The notes below the pieces were generated by a model. The model was not told where the DNA came from, did no database searches, and worked only from the letters and a program-made list of their open reading frames with translations. A DNA stretch of 64,000 nt from Doryteuthis pealeii. Its lineage: Eukaryota > Mollusca > Cephalopoda > Myopsida > Loliginidae. The DNA is taken from assembly GCA_023376005.1 (NCBI GenBank), contig CM042160.1, forward strand, positions 81,596,808 through 81,660,807. The letters are read 5' to 3'. Both the position numbers and the translations under genes were made by a program. Within the stretch, counting starts at the first letter, position 1, and every line of letters begins with the position of its first letter. This document shows, piece after piece, positions 44,831-56,914 of this stretch.

Positions 44831-45117
44831 GAAGGAGAAAGATATAGGAAAGGGGTGAGCGTACAGAAGAGATAATGCTAATATGTTTTTCGTCGAAAAA
44901 AAGGAAAGAAAAAAAGAGTGAGAGATACTTAAATCAAGATTATTATGTTTTTTTACATATTGAACTATTTGGCAATAGCTCTTAAGTAAACATATCAAAC
45001 TATATTATGAAATTTTAATCTATTTAATCCTTTTATTTTTCAAAATGTTGTAATTTTTATTTCTAAGAATTTTTGTATAAATTTGAATATTTTAAAATTA
45101 TTTTCTTTTAACCCATC

Positions 45118-45315
45118 CTACAGGATGGTTTAGCTCTGTCAGTAGAACATTCATCTAGGAACCACAAGGTTCCAGCTTTGATCTGTGTGGTAAAGTAGGG
45201 AGTTGATGGTAGGTGTAGTGCTTCACCTCAGATATAAAAACAATCTCTCTTGTCTAGTGCTGGTGAAAAGAGGATAGACTCCCTTGCTGTCCTGGCTGAT
45301 ACTGCCAACATGTAT
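45118..45315 (+). repeat. SINE S1 copy, forward
   Basis: The head ggtttagctctgtcagtaga and gctttgatctgtg are eroded A and B boxes. The body is as in the other S1 copies and ends ctggctgatactgcca. Confidence 0.75.
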
Positions 45316-45385
45316 ATTTCTGGAAGTGATTGATATAAATATTTCATTTTTAAGTACTGAGACTTCATATGCTTTGTGATATATA

Positions 45386-46456
45386 TCTATTAATAATAGA
45401 GATTCCGTCTCTATTTGTCTGTAACCAAAACTATGTCACAGTCATTTCAGGAATTAAGTAAGTTTATCAATGAGTATTTAATTTATAGTCCGTATCATAT
45501 GAAAAATCAAATAATTGTCAAATTTTCACGAAGATTTTGATACTTAATCACCTTTAGATGAATGTATGTTTAAAATAGTTTTTCATAAAATAAGTTTGAG
45601 GAAATATGTTTTAATAGTCAACCCCACCTTATTTAATTTTATGAAATCTGAACAAAATATATTTTACTCAAACAATTTTTCCGCCCTGTCAGTGGGGCGT
45701 TAGAATGCACCGACTGCACCTCTGCAGAGGGGTAAGACTCCCCCAATGGAGCCACCTGTTGGCCGTGGGTGGCGACCTGTGATGCTTAAGGATAGAACCC
45801 AGGTGGATGAGCAGTTCATGACTTGCAATACTCCACTTTGACTCTATCTTGGGCTAGACAGGCGGTCGGAGAGGCTCCCTCCGATCAATCGGCTGGTCAC
45901 GTCAAGCCCTAGCACCTATATGATTGCTTCAACCCTATTGCCCTTATGGCAAGCCCCAACCCTTTTTATCATATGGGTGCTAGAAGGCGGTGACTGAGGG
46001 TCTACATGTCCTGGGAATGACGTTAAACTCTATCTGATGGTGAGGTTCCAGTTTTGGAGGTTTGGGGAATGTGGAGCACCCCTTCATCACCATTGCTCCC
46101 TGGTCCACTCTGACCCGGAGTGGTAGTACCTGTTAGCGTTATTTCACAACTTTGTCGGCATTAAATGACCCACTGAGGTTGATATGCCGTAAAACAAAAC
46201 AAAACAAACCAATCAAACAATTTTTTAAATTTTTCTCTAAATATAAAAGTCTGAATAATTAAATCAGAAATTCTTAGAAACGTACTGTCGTAAAACAAAA
46301 CAAATATCTCAGTGGAGTGGAGTGAATATGATGCTTTTTAAGTAATTAGTTAATTTTTTTTTTTTTAGATATTAAACGTTTTATTTTATTTATTTAATTT
46401 TCTCACCCCTCAGGCAATATCTTTCAAAAATTTATTCTTACAGACTTTTTTCCTAG
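45386..46456 (+). mobile_element. Helitron family B-like element split by an R1 copy
   Basis: The 5' end TCTATTAATAATAGAG is at 45386. The 3' part (caggcaatatctttcaaaaa, then tcctagta) ends CTAG at 46453-46456. Between them sits a full R1 at 45681-46210. The simplest reading is R1 inserted into the Helitron. Confidence 0.6.
45681..46210 (+). repeat. R1 repeat, full-length copy
   Basis: From ccgccctgtcagtggggcg to gatatgccgtaaaacaaaac. Very close to the 11.2-kb and 61-kb copies; it lacks part of the segment between gtaccwgttag and the cattaaatgaccc tail. Confidence 0.85.
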
Positions 46457-46825
46457 TATATTATAATATATTTATAATTATTTTCGTGATATCATTTGAT
46501 AAAATACAAACATTACTGAATGTCTTTTTTTGTTCAAATTTCATTTTTTTATTCCTAAGACAATGTTTGCTGACTTTCACCTATTTTGATCTACCCTTGA
46601 ACATCGCCCCATACCCCACCCCCCAAAGCTACCCCCCCCCATTCACTAATAATTCCCCCACTCCCACATTATAAAGGGAGACTACAGTGTAATGTAAATA
46701 TGACCTTATTATTGTAATAAAAAGCTGTTGCAGGGCCAATCAATGTTTGAAAGAAATGATAACAGTTAAAACAAGAAGAATAAAGACAAAGTTATTAGGA
46801 TAAACATCATCAATTTTATTTGCCA

Positions 46826-47151
46826 ATCTATACATATATAAAGGGCAGTAAATATATATACACATTAAATATCACCAGGGCTTGGTTTGAGCAAAAATAA
46901 TAGAGATTTGAATTATATTTGTGAAGATAATTAAAAAATAAAATTTAAATGATAACAGCATGTTTTTGGTTTTTTTTCATTTAATATTTTAGATAGTAGA
47001 CATTAACATTTATTTCAGAGTAACTGGATCAATGCAAGGTCTTTTTTTTTACATGGGGATTTAAATGGGGCATCCCACGAGGATTCAACTTACGATTCAG
47101 TAATAATGGATCTGCAGGACTACCCAGGCGATGCTGGGTAGCCGCTGCTAG
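46826..47151 (+). mobile_element. Non-autonomous Helitron, family C
   Basis: 326 bp from TCTATACATATATAAAGG to GCTAG before T. The 3' hairpin is ctacccaggcgatgctgggtag, seven bases from CTAG. A second 5'-like piece (agggcagttgtgtatatata, tacacattaaatatcacc) follows at 47159-47260. Confidence 0.7.
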
Positions 47152-47339
47152 TACATATAAAGAGGGCAGTTGTGTATATATATGTCCATAGGAAACTACA
47201 AAAATAAAACAATTAACAACAAAGTAAATATATATACACATTAAATATCACCAGAGTTTGCTTTTTGTGCAAAAATAATGATTTTATTCACATGTAGAAA
47301 CCTCACCAATTTTATTTGTTAATAACAAATAAAACAATC

Positions 47340-47905
47340 ACCCTGCGACTGGAGCAGAAAAATACAATGACTGCACCTCTGCAGAGAGGTAAAATCCTAC
47401 CTGTTGGCTGGTGGGAAGGGGGTCTATAATTTTTAAGGATGGAATCTTGGTGGCTGAGTAGTCTATGAAATGTAACACCCCACTTTAGCCCTTACTTTGG
47501 GTAGACACCCCCTCCAATCAATTGGCTGGTCAAGTCAAGCCTAACACCTATATGAATTGCCTTTATGGAAAACTCACAAACCCTTTATGTGCTAGTAAGG
47601 GGCGGCTGAGGGTCTTAGTGTCCTGGCTATGACATTAAACTGCATTTAGTGGTGAAGTCCCAATTCTGGAGCTCTGAGGAGTGTGGAGTACCCATTCATC
47701 ACCATTACTCCCAGGTCCACCCTGACCCAGAATGGTAGTACCTGTTAGGGTCCCATCTATGGATTAAATAGAAAAAAATGTGTTTAAAAAGAAACTGAGT
47801 TTTTTAAAAATTTGAATACCCATCAAAAATGAATAAAACAAAACATCTTCAGCATAAAATAATTCAACAAGGTTTGATGTGCCCTAAAATCTAACCAACA
47901 AATAA
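47340..47905 (+). repeat. R1 repeat copy, diverged
   Basis: Full layout with deletions (the gcccaac/ggcgacc part near 47405 is lost). Ends in one unit of the tail that is amplified at 40.7 kb. Confidence 0.75.
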
Positions 47906-47931
47906 AACAATACTCACTTTTGATCTATTTA

Positions 47932-48280
47932 ATCCATAGATGGGACCCTAACATATACTACCACTCCAGGTCAGAGTGGACCTGGGAGCAGTGGTGATAA
48001 AGGGGTACTCCATATTCCCCCCGGATAATTCCAGAATTCAAACCTCATGTCTAGATGCAGTTTAACATCATAGCCAAGACACTAAGACCCTTAGCCAATG
48101 CTTTTTAGCGCCCATATAATAAAAATGGTTGGCAGTTTGCCATAAGGGCAATAGGGTTGGGACAATCATATAGGTGCTAGGGCTTGATGTGATCAGCCAA
48201 TTGATCAGAGGTAAGAACCAGAGTGGACAGTAGCATGTCATGGACAACCAGGATTCCGTCTTTAAGCATCACAGGTGGGT
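47932..48280 (-). repeat. R1 repeat copy, truncated
   Basis: It lies tail to tail with the previous copy, giving an inverted pair of R1 elements. Confidence 0.7.
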
Positions 48281-48402
48281 GCTTATTTTGTCTAATATAA
48301 TTGTTTAAGTAGAGTGATGTCATTTTAATGTTTCTCGCTCAAATCGCCCATTTATTTTGTTCCATTTGATTTCCTGCAACACACACATGTATACGTGTGC
48401 AT

Positions 48403-48981
48403 TTTTGGGTAATTTATGAGGAAGTGCGTCCCGGTCTCCTGCCTCAGAAATTGCTACCCGGTGACTATTAAAATAACGTCCCAGCTATGTCGTCGGTGTT
48501 ACTTGAAAGAAAACAACCAACTTAGGGCGTTAAATGTATCTTGAGAGGGGAGCTTCTCTTTTTTTGGCGTAATTCTTATTTATTTATCGTAATTTGGCGT
48601 AATTCTTGTTCTTGTTCATTTATAGAAATTGTCGTAATTCTTGTTTATTTAATTTGTCGTAATTCTTGTTTAGATATGAAGATGGATATATAGTTTGGAA
48701 TAGACTGAGATAGATAGATAGATAGATAAACAAACAAAATAATATAGATAGATATGAACAAATGAAGATAGATATTTTCTACAAGTAAATGTATTTGGGG
48801 GGGTGTCGCTTCTTTTTTTGTCATAATTCTTGTTTATTTAAACTAAAAACAAGACATTAAACAAACATGAATAAAAGAAAATCTGAGACGACATAGCTGG
48901 GGACGTTATTTTAATAGTCACCAGGTAGCAATTTCTGAGGCAGGAGACCGGGACGCACTTCCTCATAAATTACCCATTTTT
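48403..48981. mobile_element. Foldback element with about 93-bp inverted ends
   Basis: The arms (48403-48497 and 48888-48981) are nearly identical inverted copies containing ggaagtgcgtcccggtctcc. The loop of about 390 bp holds short tandem cgtaattcttgtttattta units and a GATA run at 48711-48728. Confidence 0.8.
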
Positions 48982-49092
48982 GTAATAGTTTGTAAAGAAA
49001 GATTTTAGGAAATTGTAGGAGTTGTATGATGATGAATAATGTCTGCTTAGCACATTTTTGAAGGATTGGTTTAACCATAGATAAACTGATGA

Positions 49093-49098
49093 TGATGA

Positions 49099-49132
<34 letters not shown>
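49093..49132. repeat. (TTG)n microsatellite
   Basis: Trinucleotide TGA/TTG run. The poly-Asn frame on the other strand is a shadow of it. Confidence 0.9.
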
Positions 49133-49236
49133 AGTGTATAGAGTAAAATAATTCAAGTGCATTACTTTATCATTAATGTCAAAAACTGGCACACTTTATA
49201 CTGGCCTCATTATATATATATATATATATATATATA

Positions 49237-49877
49237 TCTTATTATAATGGAGATTGTGTGTTTTTCTGTCTGTAACCGAAACTATATTACTAATCGAGTC
49301 ACAATTAACATAGTTATTTACATCACATTCTCCATGATTTTATTTTTATTCAAACCTCAATTATTAATAAAATTGTTTTACACTATTAATACTGTTGACC
49401 ATATCTACATATTATTAACATGCGATTGTATTTATATATACAAAATATAGTGGTTTGCAGTGTGAATGGGAAGGCTAATTTGCATATTGATATTAAAAAT
49501 TTGATTTTAATAAATATGTGCTTAGTATTATTGATTTTTAATTGTTTGGTTTTATCTTTTTGAATATGAGCAAAAATCTCGGGGATAAATCTTAAAAGAA
49601 ATTCATTAACAAGAAGAAATAACTAATATTATCCTTTACTTCCTATTTTAACTAAATAGTTAAATTAGGAAAATTTACCAATGAAAGAGGGGAGTAATGG
49701 AAAAGGATGGAAGAGTTAGTTTCAAAGTTGTTCTATTTTTCAATCATACCCCCTCTGTTCCAAACCTTTTTATGTGCATTTTTATTCAGTTTCATTAGCC
49801 TTTCTAATTTAATATGATATTTTATTATATTAAAACTTGAATACTTGCACCCTACAGAGGGTGCATATATTTGCTAG
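49237..49877 (+). mobile_element. Non-autonomous Helitron, family A, copy 4
   Basis: 641 bp, TC start after a TA run and GCTAG end before T. The 3' block is gcaccctacagagggtgc, again a hairpin with paired ends. Confidence 0.85.
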
Positions 49878-50110
49878 TATGAATAATAAAAATGATTGTC
49901 TCTGTCCTAATTATTGCCTCTGTTCATAGTCAGATTTAATATATACAAATTATTAGGATAAAAAGATAATATTATACATGTACACAATTACTTCTTTTTT
50001 TTTTTTTTGTTTGTTAGTATAATTTTTTTTATGTCTACGTGGAAATTTATATATAAATTATTATTGTAATTTGGGGTAATTCAAAAAAATTTAATTCGTC
50101 CAAAACTCGG
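49878..50110. other. Intron 1 stretch, AT-rich, nothing seen
   Basis: No feature recognised. Confidence 0.4.
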
Positions 50111-50114
50111 ATTT

Positions 50115-50430
50115 TTTTTTATTTCTCTGGATTTTTGAGATGAGGCTTGATAATTAGTATTATTTGGATTATTCGGACTACTATCCTCATCTTTATTATC
50201 TGTACAATCTTTCGGCTGATGTGCCCTCCGGCTTTCTTCAGGTATTTTGTCAGACTCGGGAACCTTCCTGTCGTAATTGGGAACCATCACAGAACTTCAT
50301 ACCCAGCCCTTTATTCAGTCTACAGGAGTATCCTGTTCTCATTCTGCTAACCATAGCTGGGGTACAGATGTTAAGCTGTGTTAATTATTATTCTATATTA
50401 CTGTTGTTCCTAACCAGGATTGAACCTACA
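50115..50430 (-). repeat. Penelope-like tail repeat with decayed hammerhead-like core, copy 3
   Basis: Related to 28120-28345. On the minus strand CUGAAGA is followed by AGCCGG and later CAGCCGAAAG, with the GAAAC damaged to GAAAG. A short inverted partner lies at 50480-50565. Confidence 0.6.
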
Positions 50431-50743
50431 GCCTAGAGATAACTGTCACTTAGAACTGTCTTAAATCAAGTTAAGACAGGAAGGTTCCCGAGTTTAAGAA
50501 GACCAGAATGTTATACAGATAACAATAAAGATGAGGACAATAGTCCAAATAATCCAAATAATACTATTTGTTTTTTTATTTACATATTTATTTTGGTTTG
50601 GACTGTAGTTAAACTTTGACATGAACTAGTATTAAAACCATAATAATCTGCTTTTCATTTCATTTCTTAATGTCTCTACATTTTTTTTTTTTTATCAATT
50701 AAAAATATTTTTGTTTTGGACTTTATTCAATGAGTTGATAATT

Positions 50744-51071
50744 TACCGTATTTGACGGCATATAAGACGCACCCCATTTCAGCAGGTCAGATTCAGGAAA
50801 AAAAGTTTTTAGTGTATTTAAGAATATATTGTTGAAAACAGTTTAGATGTATTTGATTATAACAATACCAGCAATAAACTATAAGGATGTATGGAGTTTA
50901 GGGTTAGGTAAAAGTACTGAGTGTAAGCTGGGGTTAGTGAGCATCATAGAGAAGATTAGCCTAGGCTTACAGGAGGTCTCAAACTTCACCTACAATGTAT
51001 AAGACGCGGGGCAATTTTTTTAGCCAAAATTTTGGAAAAAAAGTGTGTCCTATATGCCGTCAAATATGGTA
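50744..51071. mobile_element. MITE with CCGTATTTGACGGCATATA-type ends
   Basis: It starts taccgtatttgacggcatat and ends with the near complement (cctatatgccgtcaaatatg then gta). 328 bp including flanking TA. The same ends bound 59829-60118. TIR words of this kind are widespread in animal genomes. Confidence 0.75.
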
Positions 51072-51164
51072 CCTTTATTTCACACAAAATGAAATAAAAA
51101 CCTTTTTTTGTTTCTTAAACAAACAAAAAACATGTAGACCACAATATAAAGTCAGTGGGGTGAT

Positions 51165-51388
51165 CTATTGTCAGTATCAGCCAGACAGTGAGGGTGTCTA
51201 TCCCCTTTTCACTAGTGCTAGACCAAGGAGATTGTTTTTGCATCTGAGATGGAGACCCACACCTACCATCAGCTCCTCACTATACTGCACAGATCCCTGT
51301 GCTACTTATACACTGAGTTGGCGAGGGCCGGTATTGAACCAGGAACCTTGCAATTCCTAGGCAAGTGCTCTACCGACTGAGCTAAAAT
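51165..51388 (-). repeat. SINE S1 copy
   Basis: Full length with the tRNA-like head at the right (minus strand tagctcagtcggtagagcac) and gttcaatacc as B box. Confidence 0.8.
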
Positions 51389-51599
51389 TAATATTATTTC
51401 CTAAATATTTTTAAACAACTAGAAATGATAACAAAATAAAAAAGAAAAAAATTGATTTTCAGGCAGTTTGAACTTGTTTTTTGGGGACAGTTCGAATTGT
51501 TTTTTTTTGGGGTTTTTTTTCCAACAGTTCCAGCATAGTGGTGAAACTATAACTTGCTCCATACTTGCAACCTTGTATCACATCATACCTATGGTGAAC

Positions 51600-51890
51600 A
51601 GGTTGGGTAAAAAAAAAAGTGTGTCCAATCAGGGTTAGCAAGCTAGTCTCGCAGATCCATTACTACTGAATCCTGGATGCCCCATACTTATGTGCGACTT
51701 CGTGTCACATTCTACCCATAGTGAATGACGGGCTGGATAAAAAGGAGTGTCGGATCATGGTGTAATGGTTAGCAAGCTAGTTGCATTATTACTGAGAAAT
51801 GAGTTTGATCCTCACTGGGTGCCTCTTACTTGCAACTTTATGTCACATCCTGCCAATAGTGAACAGGTTCGATGAATACTTGCTGAGCTA
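51600..51890 (+). repeat. SINE S3, two tandem tRNA-derived copies
   Basis: The second copy has atggtgtaatggttagcaag and gagtttgatcc, A- and B-box-like, then the body block aacttta/tgtcacatcctgcc. The first copy (ggttagcaagctagtc) is head-truncated. Another copy is at 61999. Confidence 0.65.
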
Positions 51891-52202
51891 TAATCACAGT
51901 TTGATAAGGGGAAAACATTTTTACTGCTACTTTTTAATCACAACATTTTTCTTTTTCTGGTATCACTATCAGTACAGGTTTACTTAAAAGGTCACAAAGT
52001 AGTTCAGTTCTTTCAAAAAAAAAAAGAAGAAGAAATGAAATTAAATAGATTTTGTTTCTGGCTGCCTACTTGTCTGATTGTTCTTGTAAATGTCTGATAA
52101 TATTTATCTTAATCAAAACAACTTTAATTAATACTAATCACATTGTAAAACTCTGATCATTTAAACAGTGATAAGAATTAAAAGATACTAACTTGCTTCT
52201 AG

Positions 52203-52322
52203 TCTATTACACATATGTGTATATGTGTGTGTGTGTGTTCTATGTGTGTGTGTGTGTTAGTGAGTATATATGTATGTGTGTGTGTGTGTGTGTTAGTGTA
52301 TATGTGTGTGTGTGTTAGTGAG

Positions 52323-52353
<31 letters not shown>

Positions 52354-52421
52354 TAGTGAGTATATGTGTGTGTGTTAGTGAGTATATATGTGTGTGTATT
52401 ATATATATGTGTGTGTGTGAG

Positions 52422-52464
<43 letters not shown>

Positions 52465-52501
52465 GTGTGTGTGTGTGAGTATATATGTGTGTGTGTGTGA
52501 G

Positions 52502-52533
<32 letters not shown>

Positions 52534-52738
52534 AGTATATATATATATGTGTGTGTGTGTGAGTATATATATATATATGTGTGTGTGTGTGAGTATATAT
52601 ATATATGTGTGTGTGTGTGAGATATATATATATATGTGTGTGTGTGTGAGTATATATATATATGTGTGTGGTGTGTGAGTATTATATATATATGTGTGTG
52701 TGTGTGAGTATATATATATATATGTGTGTGTGTGTGAG

Positions 52739-52778
<40 letters not shown>

Positions 52779-52943
52779 AGTATATATATATGTGTGTGTG
52801 TGTGAGTATATATATATGTGTGTGTGTGTGAGTATATATATTGTGTGTGTGTGTGAGTATATATATATATGTGTGTGTGTGTGTGAGTATATATATATGT
52901 GTGTGTGTGTGAGTATATATATGTGTGTGTGTGTGTGTGTGAG

Positions 52944-52974
<31 letters not shown>

Positions 52975-53195
52975 ATAGTGTGTGTGTGTGTGTTAGTGAG
53001 TAGTGTGTGTGTGTGTTAGTGAGTATATATGTGTGTGTGTGTTAGTGAGTATATATGTGTGTGGTGTTAGTAAGTATATATATATGTGTGTGTTAGTGAG
53101 TATATATGTGTGTGTGTGTTAGTAAGTATATGTGTGTGTTAGTGAGTATTATATATGTGTGAGTATATATATGTGTGTGTGTGTGTGTGTGAGTG
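52203..53195 (+). repeat. About 1-kb TG/TA minisatellite
   Basis: A higher-order array of units about 28-36 bp long, each (TG)n GAG(TA)n or TTAGTGAG(TA)n, repeated some 25-30 times with drift in both run lengths. Almost pure alternating purine-pyrimidine. The open frames are its translation only. Confidence 0.95.
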
Positions 53196-53324
53196 TCATG
53201 ATTATTTTCTATAATTATCGAATTTTTATACGATATATGCATTGTAATTGCCTTCAAGCAAAAATATAAATAATAATATATACTTTATCAACAATGCTTC
53301 TAAAAACAAACATCCAAAATCTTA

Positions 53325-53325
<1 letters not shown>

Positions 53326-53376
<51 letters not shown>
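53326..53376. repeat. (TA)n microsatellite
   Basis: TA run 135 bp upstream of ETFDH exon 2. Confidence 0.95.
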
Positions 53377-53379
<3 letters not shown>

Positions 53380-53511
53380 TGCAAGGATTTGGATTGTCAA
53401 GTATATATTTGATAGTCCATTATGTTCTGATGTCATAAATTGAATTAAATAAAAATCTTATTAATTATACTTCATTATCGTTTCATTACAATAATTTTTT
53501 TTTATTTTCAG

Positions 53512-53619
53512 GTTGCAATGGAAGCAAGAATTTCAGGCGGTCATATTCAGAACAAGCTACCCCAAAGATAACGACTCACTATACAGTCTATCCCAGAGAT
53601 GAAGATGAGAGATGGGCTG
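53512..53619 (+). CDS. ETFDH: ETFDH exon 2
   Basis: A polypyrimidine tract and ttttcag precede the exon; the donor is gctg/gtacgt. After the split Cys codon it encodes 35 residues, including ITTHYTVYPRDEDERWA, which is nearly the human ETF-QO sequence at the start of the mature protein. Upstream RRSYSEQ contains an R-x-Tyr/Ser pattern that fits mitochondrial presequence cleavage. Length 108 bp; enters in phase 1 and leaves in phase 1. Confidence 0.9.
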
Positions 53620-53794
53620 GTACGTCTTTGCTTTTTGAGGTTTTTTTTTTCTTACCAGTTTCTTAGTATCAATATCAAAAAATATTTTTCAATCCTAAAT
53701 TCCAATCCATGACTTTGATACAGCTACGTTCTCAATCTTCTACCAAAAAAATAGATTTAGTTTAGAGTCAGATTGAATGGTTATAATAGTTTAC

Positions 53795-53925
53795 ATTAGA
53801 TCCAGTGGATCAAGGCATGGACTGCTCAGCCACCAGGATTCCATCTTTAAGCATTACGGGTCACCACCCACAGCCAACAGGTGTTCCCACTGGAGGAGAC
53901 TTACCCCTCCACAGAGGTGTAGGCT
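53795..53925 (-). repeat. R1 fragment in intron 2
   Basis: Blocks gactgctcagccaccaggat and ccacagaggtgtag identify the R1 5' third. Confidence 0.7.
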
Positions 53926-54107
53926 AGTTGAACGACTTGAAGAAGCAAGTCTTCTTATAATACTGTGAGAGTATTTGAAGTTATAATCTCCATGTTTGGT
54001 GTTTAATTGAATGCCACTAGAGTGCTCATGGGACAATATATTAATTTTGATAATAGAGGGTTCTATATCTATAATAAATAATGGTCAATATCGTGGATAG
54101 AGTCTTT

Positions 54108-54130
54108 ACATCTCTCTCTCTCTCTCTATA

Positions 54131-54177
<47 letters not shown>

Positions 54178-54349
54178 TTATTAATTTGTTTAAAAATAAT
54201 AATAGTTTGAATAATGTACACATGGATAAACTCCTGACCGAAACACGTGTAAGTAAAATTGATTAAAATATCCTCTATGATCCATTCTATACTTTCTTTC
54301 CTTTATTTATTTTTTCAACATACCGTCAGATTCACTTCCAGTTTAATTT

Positions 54350-54395
<46 letters not shown>

Positions 54396-54580
54396 TACGC
54401 AAACCGTTTGTTTGAGATGGCGATAGCCGACAATTTTTCGGAGAATATGTGCTTAATTGAAGTCATACCTAATTTGAAAATTAATTAGTTGATAATTAAT
54501 GAATTAGGCGAATATATCTGTTCAAATGTAAGGCGTAGACAAATCGAGAATATATATATATATATATATATATATGTAAG
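54108..54580. repeat. (CT)n and three (TA)n tracts with a Penelope-like tail scrap
   Basis: TA runs at 54140-54170, 54354-54390 and 54550-54574. Between the first two lies ctcctgaccgaaacacgtgt, which looks like a hammerhead tail (as at 10009) whose stem II has been deleted. Confidence 0.6.
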
Positions 54581-54889
54581 GTAATCCAAATGACTGGTTG
54601 CAAGTGATGATTCTATTTAGGATCTTCAAAATCTCACTGTACAACCATACTGTCTAAAGAGAGCTCAATGTATAATAATCAATAAATTAGATTATATAGC
54701 GAGCAATATTTAACTTTCAAAGAAAGAAAAAAAAAACGGTTTGTTTTTTTGAAAGTTATATATATATATACTGGGTCTATGAAGGATTTTTAATTTTTGT
54801 GTTCACTTTCTTCATATCAAATATTATCAAGTGAAAGTACTCACTAATAACAAAGTAATTAAAAAAAAGATATGTATAAAAGCATTTAC

Positions 54890-56180
54890 TTACAGCTGGT
54901 GTAATCTTGCAGTTGTTGGAAATGAGCTGGACTCAGCTTTTGCCACAGGAGCACTGTAGTGAGAGAGGAGACCTACCTCGTGCAACACAGTGTGACAGAG
55001 AGAGTGGCGGGCGTGAAGACTTGCCGTATTCTCGAAGGAAGCCAACTAGGCTTTGCCTGGCGTGTAGGACTGACCTAGAGTCGAACCTGCTTCCTTTAGA
55101 ATGTGAGCGCTGTGGACGATCAGTGAAATAAGAAATAGCATAGTGGCCCGGATGTAGGTGCTCGCAAGTGTCGCACGTGCTGCATGGACAATTATGAGTG
55201 AGGAGCCCGGATGTGGTGAAATTGAGGTGTATTTAAAGGACTTATTCTCACAGACCGTGGAGAACGACTGCAGTAGTATTTTGTTGTCGAGACGAGCGGG
55301 ACAAAGAAATAATTTTGGATATTGGATTTTGGAGCGTGATACAGTTGGGAGTGTTTAGACTGTCGATTGGAACCTTGAGTCAGACTTGACTGTGACCCCA
55401 CCCCACCCCACACTGATTAGAAGCACTTCAGAGATTTCAGTCAGTTGATCTCCTTCACTAGAGTAATGTGGGTGCACAATTCCAATATTATAGTCCACAG
55501 TTGATTACTTGGTAACTGTTTGGATTTCTACTTTTCAACAATATACCAAGTGAAAACCATTGGGTTAAATTTACAAATTTACAGAATCAGGGAACTAATA
55601 ATCAAAACTAAACAAGAGTGTCAGCTTCAAAAACACAATTGACCAACGTCATGCTTAAAATATGATTGTTTTCTGTGACAGAGAACACAAGGTGAGTGGC
55701 CCGCCGTATTCTCGAAGGAAGCGGGCTAGGCTTTGCATGGCATGTGGAATCAAACCCGTGTCCTTCGGAATGCAAACAGGCGACACATTGGCACTGAATT
55801 CAAGATACTACTGTCCCGGATGTAAGCGCCAGGTGCCTGGATGATGGCTACGAGGATTCCGGCAGCCGGGATTGGCTCAGAAATCTCGTGCGTGGAGTGC
55901 AGACACCCGGATGTTGAAGGAAAAATTTGTATAAGTAGAAGTGGGGTGACGACAGCAAGCAGTTGCGATTTTTCAGCTGCTGATGATATTTGAGTTGGTG
56001 ATTTTACGACGACGGATTTTTTGTGCTATAGATTTTGTGACGGCGATGACGTTGTTGACCCCCCCCTCTCTTCAACAAGTCGAATTTTATTTTCCCCCTC
56101 TATTTTCTTTTCTTTTTCATACTAGATTTTCTTCATGGCCAAAGAAATTTTGCTCACATTGTGTTGTAATTTAACAAAGG
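54890..56180 (+). repeat. Diverged direct repeat pair, GC-richer, retroelement-like
   Basis: The string ccgtattctcgaaggaagc with the following aggctttgc occurs at 55023 and 55706, and both copies continue with related words (cccggatgt, a TATA-like stretch, then a G-rich block). Two related regions about 680 bp apart suggest terminal repeats or a partial tandem duplication. No protein domain was recognised in the frames. Confidence 0.45.
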
Positions 56181-56254
56181 TTACTAAATAAAAATGAAAT
56201 AGAATCTTTATAACATTAGCAAAGTACAATACTCACTATTGAAGTCAGTTAGTC

Positions 56255-56515
56255 TACTGTTGGTTTGAATAACAGCAACTAGCTAAGCGCAACTGAAGCA
56301 GTGTCCAAGACAGTTGGTATTTATAGAAATCAAGAATAGTCCATTCATGAATTTGGGTGATTCCATTCCTGAGTTCTGATTGGCTGCTTGGTTTCTATGA
56401 TATTGTGGAGTTTTATAAATACCCTGTCCTTCTGCAGTAGAATTGCGACAGGACGGGATTGTATTAAGTTACAACCGCTTGTTGCCGTGTCTTCCAATTC
56501 GACGGAACAGTAACT
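56255..56515 (+). repeat. Promoter-bearing dispersed repeat (LTR-like)
   Basis: Runs from tactgttggtttgaataaca through the reverse CCAAT box (tgattggctgcttgg) and TATA-like ttttataaataccc to gcttgttgccgtgtc. Its second half is the arm of the palindromic insertion at 39139. Confidence 0.6.
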
Positions 56516-56694
56516 CCAGATAAGTATAACCTCATTAATCAGGCAAGGTCAGGTAGGCCTAGAAGTGTGGATACTGAGACCATGCTCCAAGTCAGAGGGG
56601 CAAATCCAGCGAGTAGCACTTGGAGAATCTCAGGTGAGCTCGTTCAGTCCAGTGTTGTTCATTACCTTCACAATGTTGGAAAAAGCATCCAAAG

Positions 56695-56822
56695 CCACAT
56701 CTACCATCAGCTCTCGAATGCTTTACCACACAGATTACCCAATCCATGATATTCATGCACTGATGACCAGTATCAAACCTGAAATCTTACAATTTCTAGG
56801 CGAATGCTCTACTGACTGATTA
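56695..56822 (-). repeat. SINE S1 copy, head part
   Basis: Right end on the minus strand atcagtcagtagagcattcg, matching the S1 head; the body is eroded. Confidence 0.6.
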
Positions 56823-56914
56823 AAACCTGAATTTTAGGGAAGCGTAAATCTTTTTTCAAATGCCTATTTGTTAAAGAATAACCCTGGTGTCTCAATATCA
56901 AACAAGTCACAAAA

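Noticed and set aside
52215..53019. Cys/Val-rich open frames
   Set aside because: Translation of the TG/TA minisatellite.
54238..54262. Hammerhead ribozyme
   Set aside because: CCTGACCGAAACACGTGT has the tail of the motif but stem II and half of the core are deleted.
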